Shown one piece after another: positions 24,013-36,609 of a stretch of 64,000 nucleotides of DNA. This DNA comes from Varanus komodoensis (lineage: Eukaryota > Chordata > Lepidosauria > Squamata > Varanidae), in contig NW_025335661.1 in NCBI RefSeq assembly GCF_004798865.1, forward strand, positions 3,691,177-3,755,176. The letters run 5' to 3'. Under the pieces are notes generated by a model, which saw only the letters and a list, made by a program, of their open reading frames with translations, was not told the origin of the DNA and ran no database searches. The position numbers were made by a program, and so were the translations under genes. Every line of letters begins with the position of its first letter. The stretch's first letter is position 1.

Positions 24013-25019
24013 CAGTGATGGCATACCTATGGCATGCGTGCCACAGCAGGCACACAGAGTCCTCTCTGTTGGCACGCGAGCCAAGTTGCCTCAGCATCGC
24101 CACAGCAGCCATGCACATATTCAGAAAGAGTAACAGCACCAGGCAATGACATCACTCATTAGCTGTGACTCGCCGCAAGAGGTGCATCAAACAGGTGGCC
24201 AGAGGCAGGCGCAACAGCCACAGCATGTGCACCAGGAAGGGGGTGGGCGAGCAGCGAGTGGGCGTGCCAAGCACTGGTGGTGGCTCCCTCCTCTTGCCTC
24301 CTCCTCCTCCTCCCAGCCCACAGCATGTGAGCAGCTGCCCTCCTAGTGCAGTGACATGGCCAGTGCCCATGCAGGAGGGAAGCTGGGTGAAGGGAGTGAG
24401 TGATGGGGTCAAGGCAGTGGAGCAGCAGCAGCAGCTGGAGCAGGGAGGAGGAGAGAGAGGGTGCCCAGGATCGATATGGCGCTTCCTGGTGAGGGAGGCC
24501 AAAAGGAGGAAACGTGGAAGCTGGAACTGCTGTGAAGCGAGAGGAGTGGGCATGGGATGGGGACCCCCCTCCCCACCCAACCCCACTCACCAAGGCTTGG
24601 CAGCACCGTGGGGTCACCTCGAGGAAGATCCCAACAGAAGCATGGAAGGGATCAGCAATAGCCTCTTCTCACCTTTAAATTATGTCCCTCTCCCCCATTC
24701 TGCCCTCCGGTAAATTTTCAAGCACCACCAAAGCTCTTGCAGCTGGTATGGGGGTGAGGAGGGAGGGAGTGCATGCATGCACCCGGACACAAGCAAGCCT
24801 GGCGTCCCCCAACTTGGGGTTGCTGAAAGTGAACATGGCTCCTTCTCTCTGTTATTGTGTTTTTCTTTTAAGACAAAAGATGATAATGTATGAGTTGTTT
24901 TTTTGCTAAATTAAAACCTCAGCATTCAGGTTTTATTGCAGTTGGCACTTTGTGATACATAAGTGGATTCTGTGTTGCAGTTTAGAGGCACTCGGTCTCT
25001 AAAAGGTTCACCATCACTG
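24013..25019. mobile_element. Non-autonomous hAT DNA transposon with intact 8-bp target duplication
   Basis: The element starts CAGTGATGGCATACC and ends with the inverted form of CAGTGATGGTGAACC, giving 15-bp terminal inverted repeats with three mismatches. It is flanked on both sides by the identical 8-bp word ACCTAGAC (24005-24012 and 25020-25027), the target duplication length of hAT elements. The 1007-bp interior opens with the CTATGGCATGCGTGCCACAG motif, which I recall as common in reptile hAT families. A GC-rich core at about 24150-24830 has AGC, GGA and CCTCC runs. Open frames of up to 182 codons on both strands in that core are low-complexity and show no BED finger or hATC motif, so I do not call a transposase. 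Confidence 0.9.
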
Positions 25020-26584
25020 ACCTAGACTGTCACAGTGGAAGGAAATCATAGAAACATAGTGAAATTTGAATGGGGGCATATCAACAGCATGCTCGCATTT
25101 CTTCTGCACAGAGCCTAAGAACTACACAGAGGGCTTCGGCTGCTGGACAGCATAGAACATAAATATTTTGAGCTCTCTCATCTCAAAGCAGAAGCAATAA
25201 TAGAGAAAACTCTTACTATAAATAATCAGCATGTGATCTGTACAGAAAAATAGGGGGATCTCACCTGGTGGGTTTCCTTCAAGGTAGGATGAATATTCAA
25301 GGAAGGATGAATATCATAGCAGATAAAAATAGTAAGAAGCAAGTTTGCATTAAACCATTGTCTCTCCTGACAATATTAGTCCATCTTGTTCTTCTGCTGG
25401 ACTACCTGTTGTTATTATGGATCTCAGGCAGTTGTCCTGTATTGACATAGGAATGCCTAGAACAGAGTTACAGGATTGTGTCTCCAGTATTTTCTTCTGC
25501 ATGCTGTTTAACTTTATTTTACAAATGCATTCATGCACACGCACCATATGAAGGCCAAGAGACTTGCCGAAGATGATGACGTTTGAAGATTCAAGGCTAA
25601 AAAATATCATTATTCAGACAGTCAAGGAGTAACGGTATTGACTAATTCTGAGTAAACTCTTTTCAGGTGCAAACCTATGCAAGTTTAGACAGGGGAGGTT
25701 GCACACTAAGTTATCCAATCTGCTTCAATCAAATTGCAGACTATATGGCATAGCACTTGACCACATTATTAAAATGAGCACAGCTTCAGGAAATGAGGAA
25801 GATTAAACATTTGTTGGTTATAGAAAGCTTTAATCTGTTGGTACACATAATAAAAAAGGATAGTGAACATTTCCAAGGTTCAGCTTGAGAAGGAACTGTC
25901 ATTCAACAAAAATGTCCTGAATTAAAACTCCAAACTCATTAATTACAGATATGGCTTTAGAATTGTAAGGCCTTCTAAGAAAGTGTAATTGCAGTTTCTA
26001 CACCCTTTACTACCTCCCATTTTTTGTGACTGCTGCTATTTCTTTGTTGGTAGGACAGGTGATTTGTCACATTTATGCTTCTGTCAAGTTGATTTTGTTG
26101 CTGCAGAATGTTATTTTGCAGCTGGTAGTACAAAACTGTGGTCAGATTCATCATAGGAGAGATTAAAGAACATGTCTGCTCCTGAAAATTCACAGATGTA
26201 GGAGTACTTAGTTCCTGGGATAGTAAGGAGGAGACCAGTTTCCCAGAGTGCTACTTTTGCTGCTGATGATAGTAGGCTGATGTGGATATCAGAAAGTTTC
26301 CCAAGTATTGCAAAATAAATCTCACTCTGAATGAATGCTTCTAGCCTTTGGAAGATGATAGAGGGCCAAACATGGAATACTTGGGATTTCTAGAGTCATG
26401 CAAGGTTTTGAATAACACATTTGCAAAAAGTTGTCAATGGCTATATAAAGCCTTTCCACACATGGGTTTTTCATAGTTGGTTACACTGCCCAGAGCAATG
26501 CTCATGAAGGGATCAAGGATTTCCTGAGCATTAGTTCATCAATTGTTTGATGGCTGGGAAGGATTTTTTTTCATATTTGTTTGT

Positions 26585-26662
26585 TTAAAAATATTCATAT
26601 CCTCCATTTTTTCCCTTCAAGGAACTCAAGGCTGCTTACATAATTCTCCTCTTCCTCTTGAT
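26585..26662 (-). mobile_element. SINE 3'-end fragment, same family as 7420-7612
   Basis: TCCCTTCAAGGAACTCAAGG then CTGCTTACATAATTCTCCTC is the reverse complement of the 3' part of the SINE at 7420-7612 with few changes. The tRNA-like head is not recognisable beyond about 26662. Confidence 0.65.
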
Positions 26663-27088
26663 CATGTTCTGTTCAAACCTATGTTGTCCAGACTTCCCAA
26701 GGATGGGCATGCTTTTCACCTTCACTGGAGTGTTTCCTTAGGTACATGCACATAAAGTGCTGTGCATAACTTTGGCAGGAAGAAATAGTACAGGAGAGTC
26801 ATCAAGGAAAGTGAGGTGAGATGTGCCTATAATAGGAGACTACTATATCAGAGTGGACTGGGTACCACCCATACGTTTTTGAACATCTGGTTACCACACT
26901 TAGGTACCCACCCCACCCCAATAAGATCAGTGTTGAAGATCAAATGTCAAAGATGACTAAGACATGCTTTTGCTGACTTTTCAAGGATCCAGAAAGGGAC
27001 ATAGGCAGCAATATAAGCTCTTGAGTGAAAAGGGTTAAATAGACAATGGCCTTCTGTTTCTACATGTGTACTGATTCAGTAATGCCAG

Positions 27089-27115
27089 TAAATTAAATTA
27101 AATTAAATTAAATTA
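27089..27115. repeat. TTAAA microsatellite
   Basis: About five AAATT-type units in a row. Confidence 0.95.
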
Positions 27116-28951
27116 TGGGCCAGTCTTCTCCCAGACCAGGCCATGGCTGTCTTGAAGTGCTTTTATTACCTACTATCATTTCCAGATTAAGAGGAGGAAA
27201 TGAAGGTACTGGATGAAGGAAGGGACTGAAAAGGCAACTGTTCCTAGCACATTGCTGATTTTCTTTCACAATAATCATAGCTGCCTTTGTGAACCAGGAC
27301 CAAAGTCTAGGATAATTTTGCATGTTCTGTGCATTAACCTGGTGGTTGGGGACCTGAGGAATTTAAGGCTTAACATATCTTGGTCTACCAGCTTTGTTTC
27401 TAAATAAATACGTGGTGAAATGATGGCATGTTGTGTGCTGGTCTTTCTACACTTTCGAAGTAGATCAAGACAAAGGGTCTTCTTACTGAAATCTTTATTA
27501 TGTTAAAACAGGCTGCCTGTGTAATGTAAACCATAGACAAACTTTCTATAACCTGCTTGTCTCCCAGATGTCTGAGACTATCATTGCTAGCCAGTATGGT
27601 TAATGGTTGAGAATACTGTTCTTGTCTGGAGAGCACCAGGCTAGGAAAAGCTGCCTTATAAAAGTGCTATTGATAAAGCAGTAACTGATGTCCTGTCACT
27701 GAAAGCTCCCTTTGCATGCCAATCATATGAATAATATTACATGGAGTTTATAACAGTGGCAGAACTTGATGGAACATATAGGTAGGTGACTGCATAGAGA
27801 AGAACCTAGGAATATTCTAGTAATCACAGTCAATCATGCCTCCTTTGTGGTCAGGAGAGATTCTGTCTAATGTACCAGTTGGAAAACAAAGGGAGACATT
27901 AAAAATAATAAGCAATGATCAGCAGCTGGAACGCATGGCCTGCAATGGCCGCTCACAGTAGCCAGTGTTTGTCAGAAAGTGTGGTGCTACCAAAGTGCTC
28001 TGCCAGTGCGCAGGTTTCAGCCTTCCCCCTGATTGGATTACACTTCCCCCATGGTGGGTACACTGAAGCTCTTTGCATTGATAACAAGTAGTTCTGGTGT
28101 GTAAGCTCCAGAGATGTGCACAAGTTTGTTTGGCCTATCTGTTTGGCATACTCTTATAAGTGAGTGTTCAAAAGATGCCACAGTACCCTGTCATCTGACT
28201 GAGTTCCCTGCAGTGAGGGTGTAATATGCTCTGTTTTGGGTTCCAAATTCCATCGTATCTTGTATTCCATTGTTGGCAATGTGAATGGTTCAATGCTTGT
28301 ATTTAGTGCTCTTGTTTTTAGTGCCCTTTCAAGTTGCTTTGAATGGGAGCCCCATCATCAACATAAAGTTTTGTTGTGGAAGTATGTTCATGGTCTGCCA
28401 GTGCATAGATTTTAGCATGAAACTGTTGTTCTACTGTGCTACCCAGCACTCTGTGTTTCCAAGCAGTTGTATGGGTATATTTTATGGTCATGGTGCATGT
28501 TTCTACTGCTGTAGAAGGAATCTGCCATCTGCCATATTCCTTCCACCTGCATTTCTCAAGAAAAGGATAATCCCTAATCCAGAATAGACCATATGTGCAT
28601 GTTTTCACTGGGACTTCACTGAATATTTATCTTCAGTATTTAATTATGCCTGGGTGATGTTTTACTTCTTATGCCCGATGAACTCAGTCCCAAGACCAAG
28701 GGCCCTTCTTCTGCAAGACAGAATTGCTATTGTCAGTGTCTAAAGCATTTTTAGGAAAAGAAAAGAAAAAGTAAAGGTGTCTGAAAAGGTCAGTCCTTTC
28801 CTCTTCCGGCTTACCACCCCGACTTCCTGTTCTTTGATACCCTTTCATATACTCCAAGCAATGACCATATATTTTATTGCAGTCAATTGCATCAACCTAA
28901 TAACTTAACAATGAACCAATAGCTGTTTATTGTCCTGTATTGTACCTGCAG

Positions 28952-29101
28952 GGAATATCAGGAATACCGAGAAGCTGAGTTATGACAAACAGCATGAGTA
29001 TGAAATAATGGTAACAGCTTTTGACTGTGGGCAAAAACGTGCGACTGAAGATGTTGTGGTACGAGTGGAAGTCAAACCTGTATGTAAACCTGGATGGCAA
29101 G
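28952..29101 (+). CDS. CLSTN2: CLSTN2 coding exon, end of cadherin repeat 2
   Basis: This 150-bp exon encodes NIRNTEKLSYDKQHEYEI through VCKPGWQ, the C-terminal strands of the second cadherin repeat and the start of the linker to the LNS domain. It begins with two bases completing glycine (GGG) and ends one base into the next codon. The acceptor is ACCTGCAG at 28951 and the donor is G|GTAGGA after 29101. LSYDKQHEYEI is the cadherin strand before the conserved VTAFDCG turn. KRATEDVVVRVEV resembles the calsyntenin-1 version more than the human calsyntenin-2 version as I remember them, which may be an ancestral trait kept in reptiles. The flanking introns are 11.3 kb upstream and 4.5 kb downstream. 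Confidence 0.96.
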
Positions 29102-30931
29102 GTAGGAATTGTATATATTGCTTTCTTTAAAATTGAGGATACATTTTGCTGAACAAACAAAATGTTGCTGATTCTGTTGTAATTTTGAAAAACAATAATT
29201 GTTTTGTAGACATGTAGAAATTTATAATTCAATTTTTGGTTGGCATACATTCTTATAGCATATGACAATGAGAGACACTTTAAAATAAGTTTGAAACAAA
29301 TTTAAAACTGTTCAGTTCCAGTTACAAGTTTTTTTTTACCTTTGAAACACAATCCTATTTAGGTTTAACTAGAAAAAGTCCCACAGCTCCCAGTGTTGCT
29401 AAGCAATCCATGCTGAGAGTTACAAGACTTTATTTGTCCAAACCCATAGAACTGTGCCATTGAATGTCTGTCTAAATGGCTTATATGGCTGTCTAAATCA
29501 GGGCCTGCCCTGCATTTTCAGTGCATGGAAAAGCTGCCTTTGCAGCCTACTGCTCCTCTTGTTTAAGCAGTCAAATATCGGTCCCCATCCAGCATGAACT
29601 GGGGGGACACAAAGGCAAAAACAGTAAATGGCAGCTCGCTAGTACTTGGAGTGGATTCATTTCTCCCATCCTTCCCTCTCACAATTTTTTGATCAATGAG
29701 TCCCAGTACTGGGAATAGGTAGAATATAAAATATAAAATCAGCAGTAAGAAGAACAAATTATTTGTAGAAAATAGCAGGTACGCTAAAGGTGCCTCCAAG
29801 CAAGAAACCTGCAAAGTTTTAGGAGGCATGCAACCCCTAAATATTCATGCCTGAAAACCAGTTTAAGATACAGTTTAATTGCTTCTCAGTTTCTTGTTCT
29901 TGTCCTCCCCTCATGTACAGTGACTGGAACCCCTTGTTTAAAAAAAATACTAGAATTATAAGGTAGACCAGTCCATAAGTTCATAACCCAGTCACACTCC
30001 CTCCTTCCCACTCCCTGTGCAGCATTTGGATAATATAAATCAAATAGGAAAGACACTGCTTATTTTGGAAGAAAGGAAGTTTATACAGCACAAGTATATA
30101 TGAAACACAAGTTGTCCCAGATGCCTTATTCTGGGTTTGGGCATGATTTTGTGGGCTTCACTGGGAACCCCACTTTGAGTTGTGATCCACGAGTACCTTA
30201 CTGATAATTCTCACATTTGCTCAGGATTCATTCATTCATTTATCTGTTGCTCCCTCTGGTATCCAGGTCCAGGCTATACAGTATATAGCTATAAAGTAAA
30301 AGTTTATGGATTGGTGGGTTATACTGTGTTGACTCAGTCTCAGGAGCCATGAATGACAAATTTCTATAGAATATGGAATGGTTATCTTGTATACTACATG
30401 GTAAGACTTTCTGTTCCAGTGGAAAGGATAGTTGGGCTGCTTTTTGATTCAGGTGGTATGTATCCAGTGTGTGATATCAGCCAAAGATTTTTGTTGCTTT
30501 TTTAAAAAAGCATTAGTGCTTGTGACTGATCAAGCATCAAGTATGACCTACTTAATACTCCATTGGGATCAATGTAGAGGTAACATAAGAGCATCTGAGG
30601 TAAAAAAACAAAACAAAAATCTAGGTCACAATCCACTGTGATTTTTCCAGGTGCTCAAAAGGGATTTTACAGAACACAAGCCATCTGCATTGTCTTTAAT
30701 GGATAGGGATATAAATCTGGCATAGTGTTTCTTTTTTATACCTCTGTTTAGTGGGCAAACTGTGAGGGTGGCTTGTGATGATGATCTGCACATATACGCC
30801 TGCGGCAAGATACACCTGGGTATGACTGTCCTCTTCCCTGGCACTATGGTGTGAACAATGCAAGCAAGAATAAGAAGGACTTTGACTTTCAGAGTGAGAG
30901 AGTTTAGATTTTTTTCAAGATAGCAAAAGCA

Positions 30932-30932
<1 letters not shown>

Positions 30933-30962
<30 letters not shown>

Positions 30963-30984
30963 CTTCTTCTTCTTCTTCTTCTTC
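30933..30984. repeat. CTT microsatellite (52 bp)
   Basis: Seventeen uninterrupted CTT units, all pyrimidine on the + strand. Confidence 0.97.
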
Positions 30985-32847
30985 GAATTCAGAACAGGTT
31001 TAGCACTAACAAATAAATTACTGAAGGGCAGAGTTTGAGCACTTGTCTTTCAATTCTTCTAAGCTCTGGATTCTGCAGTGTGGTGAACTTTCACAACGAG
31101 AAGAAAAAGCATGCTTATCTTAGAGAGATCAACTATGTGACCTTCTGATCTACTGATGTGCTGTGCTTTGAAATGGCTTTCTATGGAATAATATATTCAA
31201 GAATGAAGAAATATCAAGATGTTCTTAAAATATATTACAATCATTAATCATTGACTAAACATATGCTCAGCAGGCAGTATATCCTATCATATGGTTCCAC
31301 AACTTCATAATCATGATTAACATTAAAAGCAAAGCCCATCATCTGCATTTTGCAGTGTACATGCTGGGTATTTTGGGCTCTCATTCCAGACTTCATTTGC
31401 CTTAAAATGCTATTTATTTGGACCCTGTTCTGTTTTCTTTTGATCCAGGTTTCAAAAAAGGACACCATCAAGATGTCCTTTATATCTTTTAGACTTATAT
31501 CTGTGTGTGTGCGCACACAAATAAATGTACTCTTAAGGCTTTATTTGTTTGCAAGAAAATGCAAAGAGAAATCATTTTAAAAGCCCTGAGTATTTGTAAA
31601 CTATGTAACTGAGATGCATTTCCTGGAACCAACTGTCAATCTAGATAGCACATGTGATGTACTGTTATTGATCCAAGCCAAAATGTTCTGGGTTAATAAC
31701 ACATAATCCATTCCAGAAAGCAGAAGGACTGGAAGGACAAAAGGAGGATTCCAGCCCCTTATTTCATGTGACCTTATGACATGTTTCTACCATGAACCAA
31801 AAAATGGAGCTACTGGGTCTAGACTTCACAGCAGGCAACCATAAAACAGTTGCAGAAACCATAAAACAGACTATTGTTTCTTGTCATGGCTTCTGGACCT
31901 AAAACAAGTCACAGTAAAATGCCACTGCTAGGGCCAGACAACATGACCAGACAACAGTCTAAAACAAGCATTGCTTGTTGTAACATGTGACCCTATCCAT
32001 TGAACATGGTCTAAAAGTGAACTAAGGAGTTGGCCATAACCAAAACAAGATTTATAGCTTTAACTCTGTATTCTGAAATAATCTGAGCATATTGCTGTTT
32101 CTTCAAACCTTAAAGTTAATGAGTATTGGATCTGAATTATTTCATTTTCTGTAGCCTTATGTGTACAGAATTAAGTTGAACTGATTTGATGAACATATTA
32201 GAAATGTGCTTTGTCTGGGAATGAAATATCCAAATGTGCAGATTAATAGATCTGCTTAAAAATTACTTTAAAGAATTGACTGCAACATACGAATTTCTGA
32301 GACAATTAATTAATATATTTCCATAAACACACTGTACCAACCTGAAATACATGCATTCTTTAAATTTAATGCACAATTACTTGAAAGAATCAAAGTCTCT
32401 GATCTGGACCACTTTGCAGGTTCCAAGATTTGAAAATAAAACACCACAGTTTAAAAGGTCAGTGTGGTACATACAGCATGTTCCACTGTTGGCAGTTTAA
32501 ATCTTCTGGGTCACCAGACATCTGGCTGAACAGACATTGGATTAGTAAGTCAGAACTGTAAATCTGAAAAACTCTTAATATGCAGTTTTATAATACTGTT
32601 AATGTATGCAAGTTATACTTGCATAAAAGTTGACACTGATGTTAACTTTTATAGGAGATTGACTGACTCTGGATTTTAAATAACTTTAATTGCAAATTCA
32701 GTTATTCTGATAGCAGAATAATCAATCTTCTGGGGACTTTAGCTAACTCTCAAAATAAACATAATAAACTGATTATTTCAATCCAAGGACTATTGAAAGC
32801 ATTAACAGTGGAAGGGAATGAAATACAGATAGGATTTCAGGTTGTAA

Positions 32848-32900
32848 ATAATATTTATTTATTTATACTTTTGTATCCCATTCTATACATAAAAGTCTCA
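32848..32900 (-). mobile_element. LINE tail scrap
   Basis: ATTTATTTATTTATACTTTT then GTATCCCATTCTATAC reads, in reverse, as a LINE 3' end of the type GAATGGGATAC...AAATAAATAAAT. Confidence 0.45.
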
Positions 32901-33098
32901 GTAATTTGGGTAAATCATGTGTTTGATTCCACTTATACAAGAATCTGATTTGTTTTTGTTTTTATACTGTGCTATAAAAATTGTGAACAATTACAACATG
33001 CCTGCATCATAGTTGCACATTAATTCATGCTAATTCAAAAGTGTTCTTCAGTAAATTAATGCCATTTCAGCTGTACAGCAAACAAGCTGCCCTCCACT

Positions 33099-33100
<2 letters not shown>

Positions 33101-33137
<37 letters not shown>
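33101..33137. repeat. CA microsatellite (37 bp)
   Basis: Uninterrupted CA dinucleotides. Confidence 0.97.
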
Positions 33138-33140
<3 letters not shown>

Positions 33141-33565
33141 ATGGGAGTTAACATTCAGTTATATATGATGTAAATGCCAATTGTGCATTCAATTGTACAT
33201 GATGGAAATTAACTATCTAGCATACATTTTGAGCCATTCCAGGATCAGGGCAGATTTGTTTAACTTCCTCAAAGTGGCCTTCCCTATATAACTTTTAGCA
33301 TCCTGTGTGAGATGCAGGGCAGCCCTAAAGCATCCCATCACCTGATGGTAGGTAGGATGTTGCACCTACCACTCCACCAGAGAAACCAAGACATAACTAT
33401 TTTTTATGCCAGTCTTTAAAGGTAAATTTCAGTCTGGCTATTTGGTTCTTGCTTCCTTTTTTATTTTTGCAAAATACCTAAAATATAACACATTCTATTC
33501 TGATGGAAATTATTTTATATTGTTGGTAGCAGTATAGTATACATTAATCTTGTCCTTCATTCTAG

Positions 33566-33751
33566 ATTGGAGTAAGCGTATTCAGTACAAACCTGGCTCT
33601 GGGAGTATACCTTTATTTCCTAGCATTCATCTGGAGACTTGTGATGGACCTGTTTCTTCTATCCAGACGACTATCGAGTTGCAGACCAACTATATTGGGA
33701 AGGGTTGTGATCGTGAGACATACTCTGAAAAATCTCTGCAAAAATTATGTG
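33566..33751 (+). CDS. CLSTN2: CLSTN2 coding exon, linker and start of LNS domain
   Basis: This 186-bp exon encodes DWSKRIQYKPGSGSIPLFPS through SLQKLCG, joining the second cadherin repeat to the laminin-G/LNS region that calsyntenins use to contact neurexins. The acceptor is a pyrimidine-rich tract ending CATTCTAG at 33565 and the donor is G|GTAAAC after 33751. It enters with two bases completing aspartate and leaves one base into a glycine codon, in phase with both neighbours. HLETCDG and IGKGCDRETYSEKSLQKLCG are near-invariant family stretches with paired cysteines. The ATG 16 bases upstream of the exon (33550) is intronic and is not a start. No stop or frame break is seen. Confidence 0.97.
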
Positions 33752-34059
33752 GTAAACATTTTGATTTTTGTATACAACTCTGGTCAAGGGCTGTGCAATC
33801 ATGTATAATTAAGGACATGCTTGATAATGCATGCTTGCTGCTAAATCTAGATCTTGAATTCATTGGAAATTAATCATAAAGTTGGCATACATATTATTTG
33901 CTCTTTAATTCTCAATCTTTCCTCCTCCTGCTCAACTGATTATGAATTCCTGCCCTCTTTGCTTCAATACCTAAAGTGGACAGCCTAGCACTAACATTGT
34001 AATCCTCCTCGTTTTCCAAGACATTTTAAATGGATCAAATGGATTTTTGTTACTGATAG

Positions 34060-34135
34060 CTATATTCATTTGTAAACTTCCCAGAGAGCTACCTCTATTG
34101 TGCACTATACAAAATAAACAAACAAACAAACTTTG
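34060..34135 (+). mobile_element. LINE 3'-tail scrap with AAAC tail
   Basis: TGTAAACTTCCCAGAGAGCT followed by CACTATACAAAATAAACAAACAAAC resembles an L2-type 3' terminus ending in a short AAAC repeat. Confidence 0.45.
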
Positions 34136-36609
34136 GAACTTAAGGATTTCCCTACCAGTAGTCCATTGGAAGAAACAGAGGTCTTTATTAGATATTGTAT
34201 CTTAGCCCCTCCCCATGGCATATATTTAAATTAATTTAAATGCGTAAACAATAGCTTAATAAACTGCTGGGCAGCTTCTTACAAAAACTGAAAAAATTCT
34301 CCAGCATTATGAACCTGCTTAATTTGTGTTTTGCCAAATGTGCAAAGTGAGTTAATGAATAACACAAACTTCTCACAGACAAATAGTCCATATCAGCAAT
34401 AAAAAACAGTTTCCATGCACAGCATAATTTATTCCAATTGAAGGAACTATAATTCCTTTTGAAAAAGGGTGTTATTTGCTGGGCATAATTTCAGACAATA
34501 AGCATTATTTTGCAATGTTTATTATAGATTATGCCATCTGGGTGAGTTGAATATGATATTTTCCAGTAGGTAACATCTGTGTATGAGGGAGCACAAGCTG
34601 CTATATTACCCACAGTTAGTGCTCACAAAAATAAATGCTGTCCTTGTACATATTTAGAAATGTTTGCTGTCTTATTTGTGAATGCTGTTAATTAAAATGT
34701 CATGAAAATGAGAGAATTTGTTTCTCTAAAATGCATTCACAGCTTTACATATAAAGCAAAGATGGACAGCAAGGACTAGTATAACATTGTTATCCACTGG
34801 CAACATTTTATTTTATGCTACATGCATAAGAATGATGGTATCACATTGACAGAAGCTTCTCTGCAACCAAATTAATTTGGAAACTTTACACAATCAGAGC
34901 AATATGAATACTTACACAAAAATAACTCACATTTCTAGGAAACAGCAATCTCTCTGTCTTTTTTTATAAATGATATAACTGGTGACTGGTGAATTATGTA
35001 TTATGGATTCTCTTCCTTACTCATTTTTCCAGTCTTAAGGTTAGAACTTAAGGTTTGTTCCAGGATAGGCTAGACGTGCACATGGTAGGCATGTTGTGAT
35101 TGGAGCTGCCTAGAGCTCTGATTCTATGTTTCAAATGAATGGTAGGTTCAATGTATCTTGAACTTGATTTTTTTCAGGAGTTGCATGAAGATTTGTACAC
35201 CTTCTTCCTACTACATGCATTTTTGTGTGCACTCTGGCCCAGTATAAATGTTTTTGCAAACACTCTTGCTAATATAATGCATTTTAATATTATTTCCAGA
35301 CATTTGTGTTGACGCTGCAAAAATATATGCATTTTTCAGAAATTTATACATTTTTGTGAGCAGTTTTTAATTGGAGAATTCCACTGCAAAATTTAAAATG
35401 TGAATTTTGAAGGATAACTGAGTTTTGTGCATTAGTTCAAAAGTGCAGAATTAAGCAAATTCAAATTAAAATCCAAACAAAATGAAAATGTCTTCTATTC
35501 CTGTTTTAAATTCCCTTGAGATTGAAACAAAAAAAAGTTTTAGCTTTCCTGTCCAATGCCCAAACATCTTAAGCACTTTTTTCAAACACCTGATTTGAAG
35601 TCTTTAAAAACCCTGTTGATCAGGGACAGTTTTCCCTTCTCTTCCCAAGAAGAAAAGGAGAAAGAAGGTAGCAGTCACCAGGGAAGGTTCCTTGCCACCA
35701 AGGAGAAATCCTGCAAAGCCTCTCTGTAGCTGAACCCAACACCATGTTTTGCCAGGCATTGATTGACTTGTAACTTGAAAACCCAATTTCTACATGCGGG
35801 TAAGAAAATAATTCAGTGTTCCCCAGACATTATCTGGGAAGCCACAGGATAGTTTGGATACTCAGCTCTGAAGCTGGAGACAGTGACTTGGAGCTGCGAG
35901 TTGGAGCTATCTTTCTCCACCCCTTGCAGCTGTCATGGAAGGAACAATATCAGTTGCCTTCTAACAACTTGAAAGTGACCTTGGAAAGCAATTAAAGGGG
36001 ATGCTTTGGAGTGTAGGAAAGGGAAAAAGCAGGCCAATCATTTCTCCTCCCTGAAAAAGGTATCCCAAAGCCATTAAAGACGTTCTTCCTTCTCCTTTGA
36101 AATACACTTGCTAGATGGCTGACACTAGCTACATACTGAAATGCAAAGTGTGGAAGGAACACAGAGTTGAAGTTCATCTCTGCCCCTTCTTTTGCTCTTT
36201 GTTGGGTGGACTTGCTCTTCTGAGTTGAGATGCTCACAATCATCTTGGTAGGATTGTGCCCTTAAAATTTAATTTTTCAGCAGGTAGCACTTACAAATTG
36301 ATCTCTCTAGACAGAAATTTAGCACAAACCTAATATTCTTTTGTGAAGTTATTGGGGCTTAATCCCTCACTCAAGATTATCCCAACAGAGATTAAAATAT
36401 TGGTGCAACAGTTCATTTTATCATAGGTACTGTGAAAATTGCTGCTTCTTGGTACCTAACGTGTAGGTTCTTCTGATACCCTGCTTCTTTGCATAGACAA
36501 TTTTGAAAGTAGTGTGTTCCTTTTTTAAAAAGAGACAAGGAACATTACCAGTGTGCCTATCCTCTCACCACAAACATAATACCTTGGGAAATGGTGTCCC
36601 TTGTTATAC

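Larger units (their letters stand above)
17668..28951 (+). other. CLSTN2: CLSTN2 intron (11.3 kb)
   Basis: GT-AG intron of 11284 bp. It holds a CR1-type scrap at 18.04 kb, a two-copy 29-bp tandem repeat at 18.7 kb, a TTTAA microsatellite at 20.66 kb, a 1-kb hAT element at 24.0-25.0 kb, a SINE tail at 26.6 kb and a TTAAA microsatellite at 27.09 kb. The remaining stretches (18.8-20.6, 20.7-24.0, 25.03-26.55 and 27.12-28.95 kb) show no recognisable gene or repeat apart from weak inverted-repeat scraps. Confidence 0.9.
29102..33565 (+). other. CLSTN2: CLSTN2 intron (4.5 kb)
   Basis: GT-AG intron of 4464 bp. It contains a CTT microsatellite at 30.93 kb, a minus-strand LINE tail scrap around 32.85 kb and a CA microsatellite at 33.10 kb. 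The interval 31.64-32.05 kb has several short repeated words (for example AACCATAAAACAG twice about 20 bp apart) that may be a worn transposon. No gene is seen. Confidence 0.9.

Noticed and set aside
24152-24713. Overlapping open frames of 144-182 codons on both strands in the hAT element
   Set aside because: All overlap each other in a GC-rich, low-complexity stretch with serine, proline, leucine or glutamine runs. None shows a known domain, and both ends of the element place them inside a transposon.
28285-28608. 100-codon + strand and 96-codon minus-strand open frames over the same DNA
   Set aside because: Neither resembles a family I know. They mirror each other, and no exon-like splice sites in phase with CLSTN2 were seen. 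A worn transposon piece is possible but unsupported.
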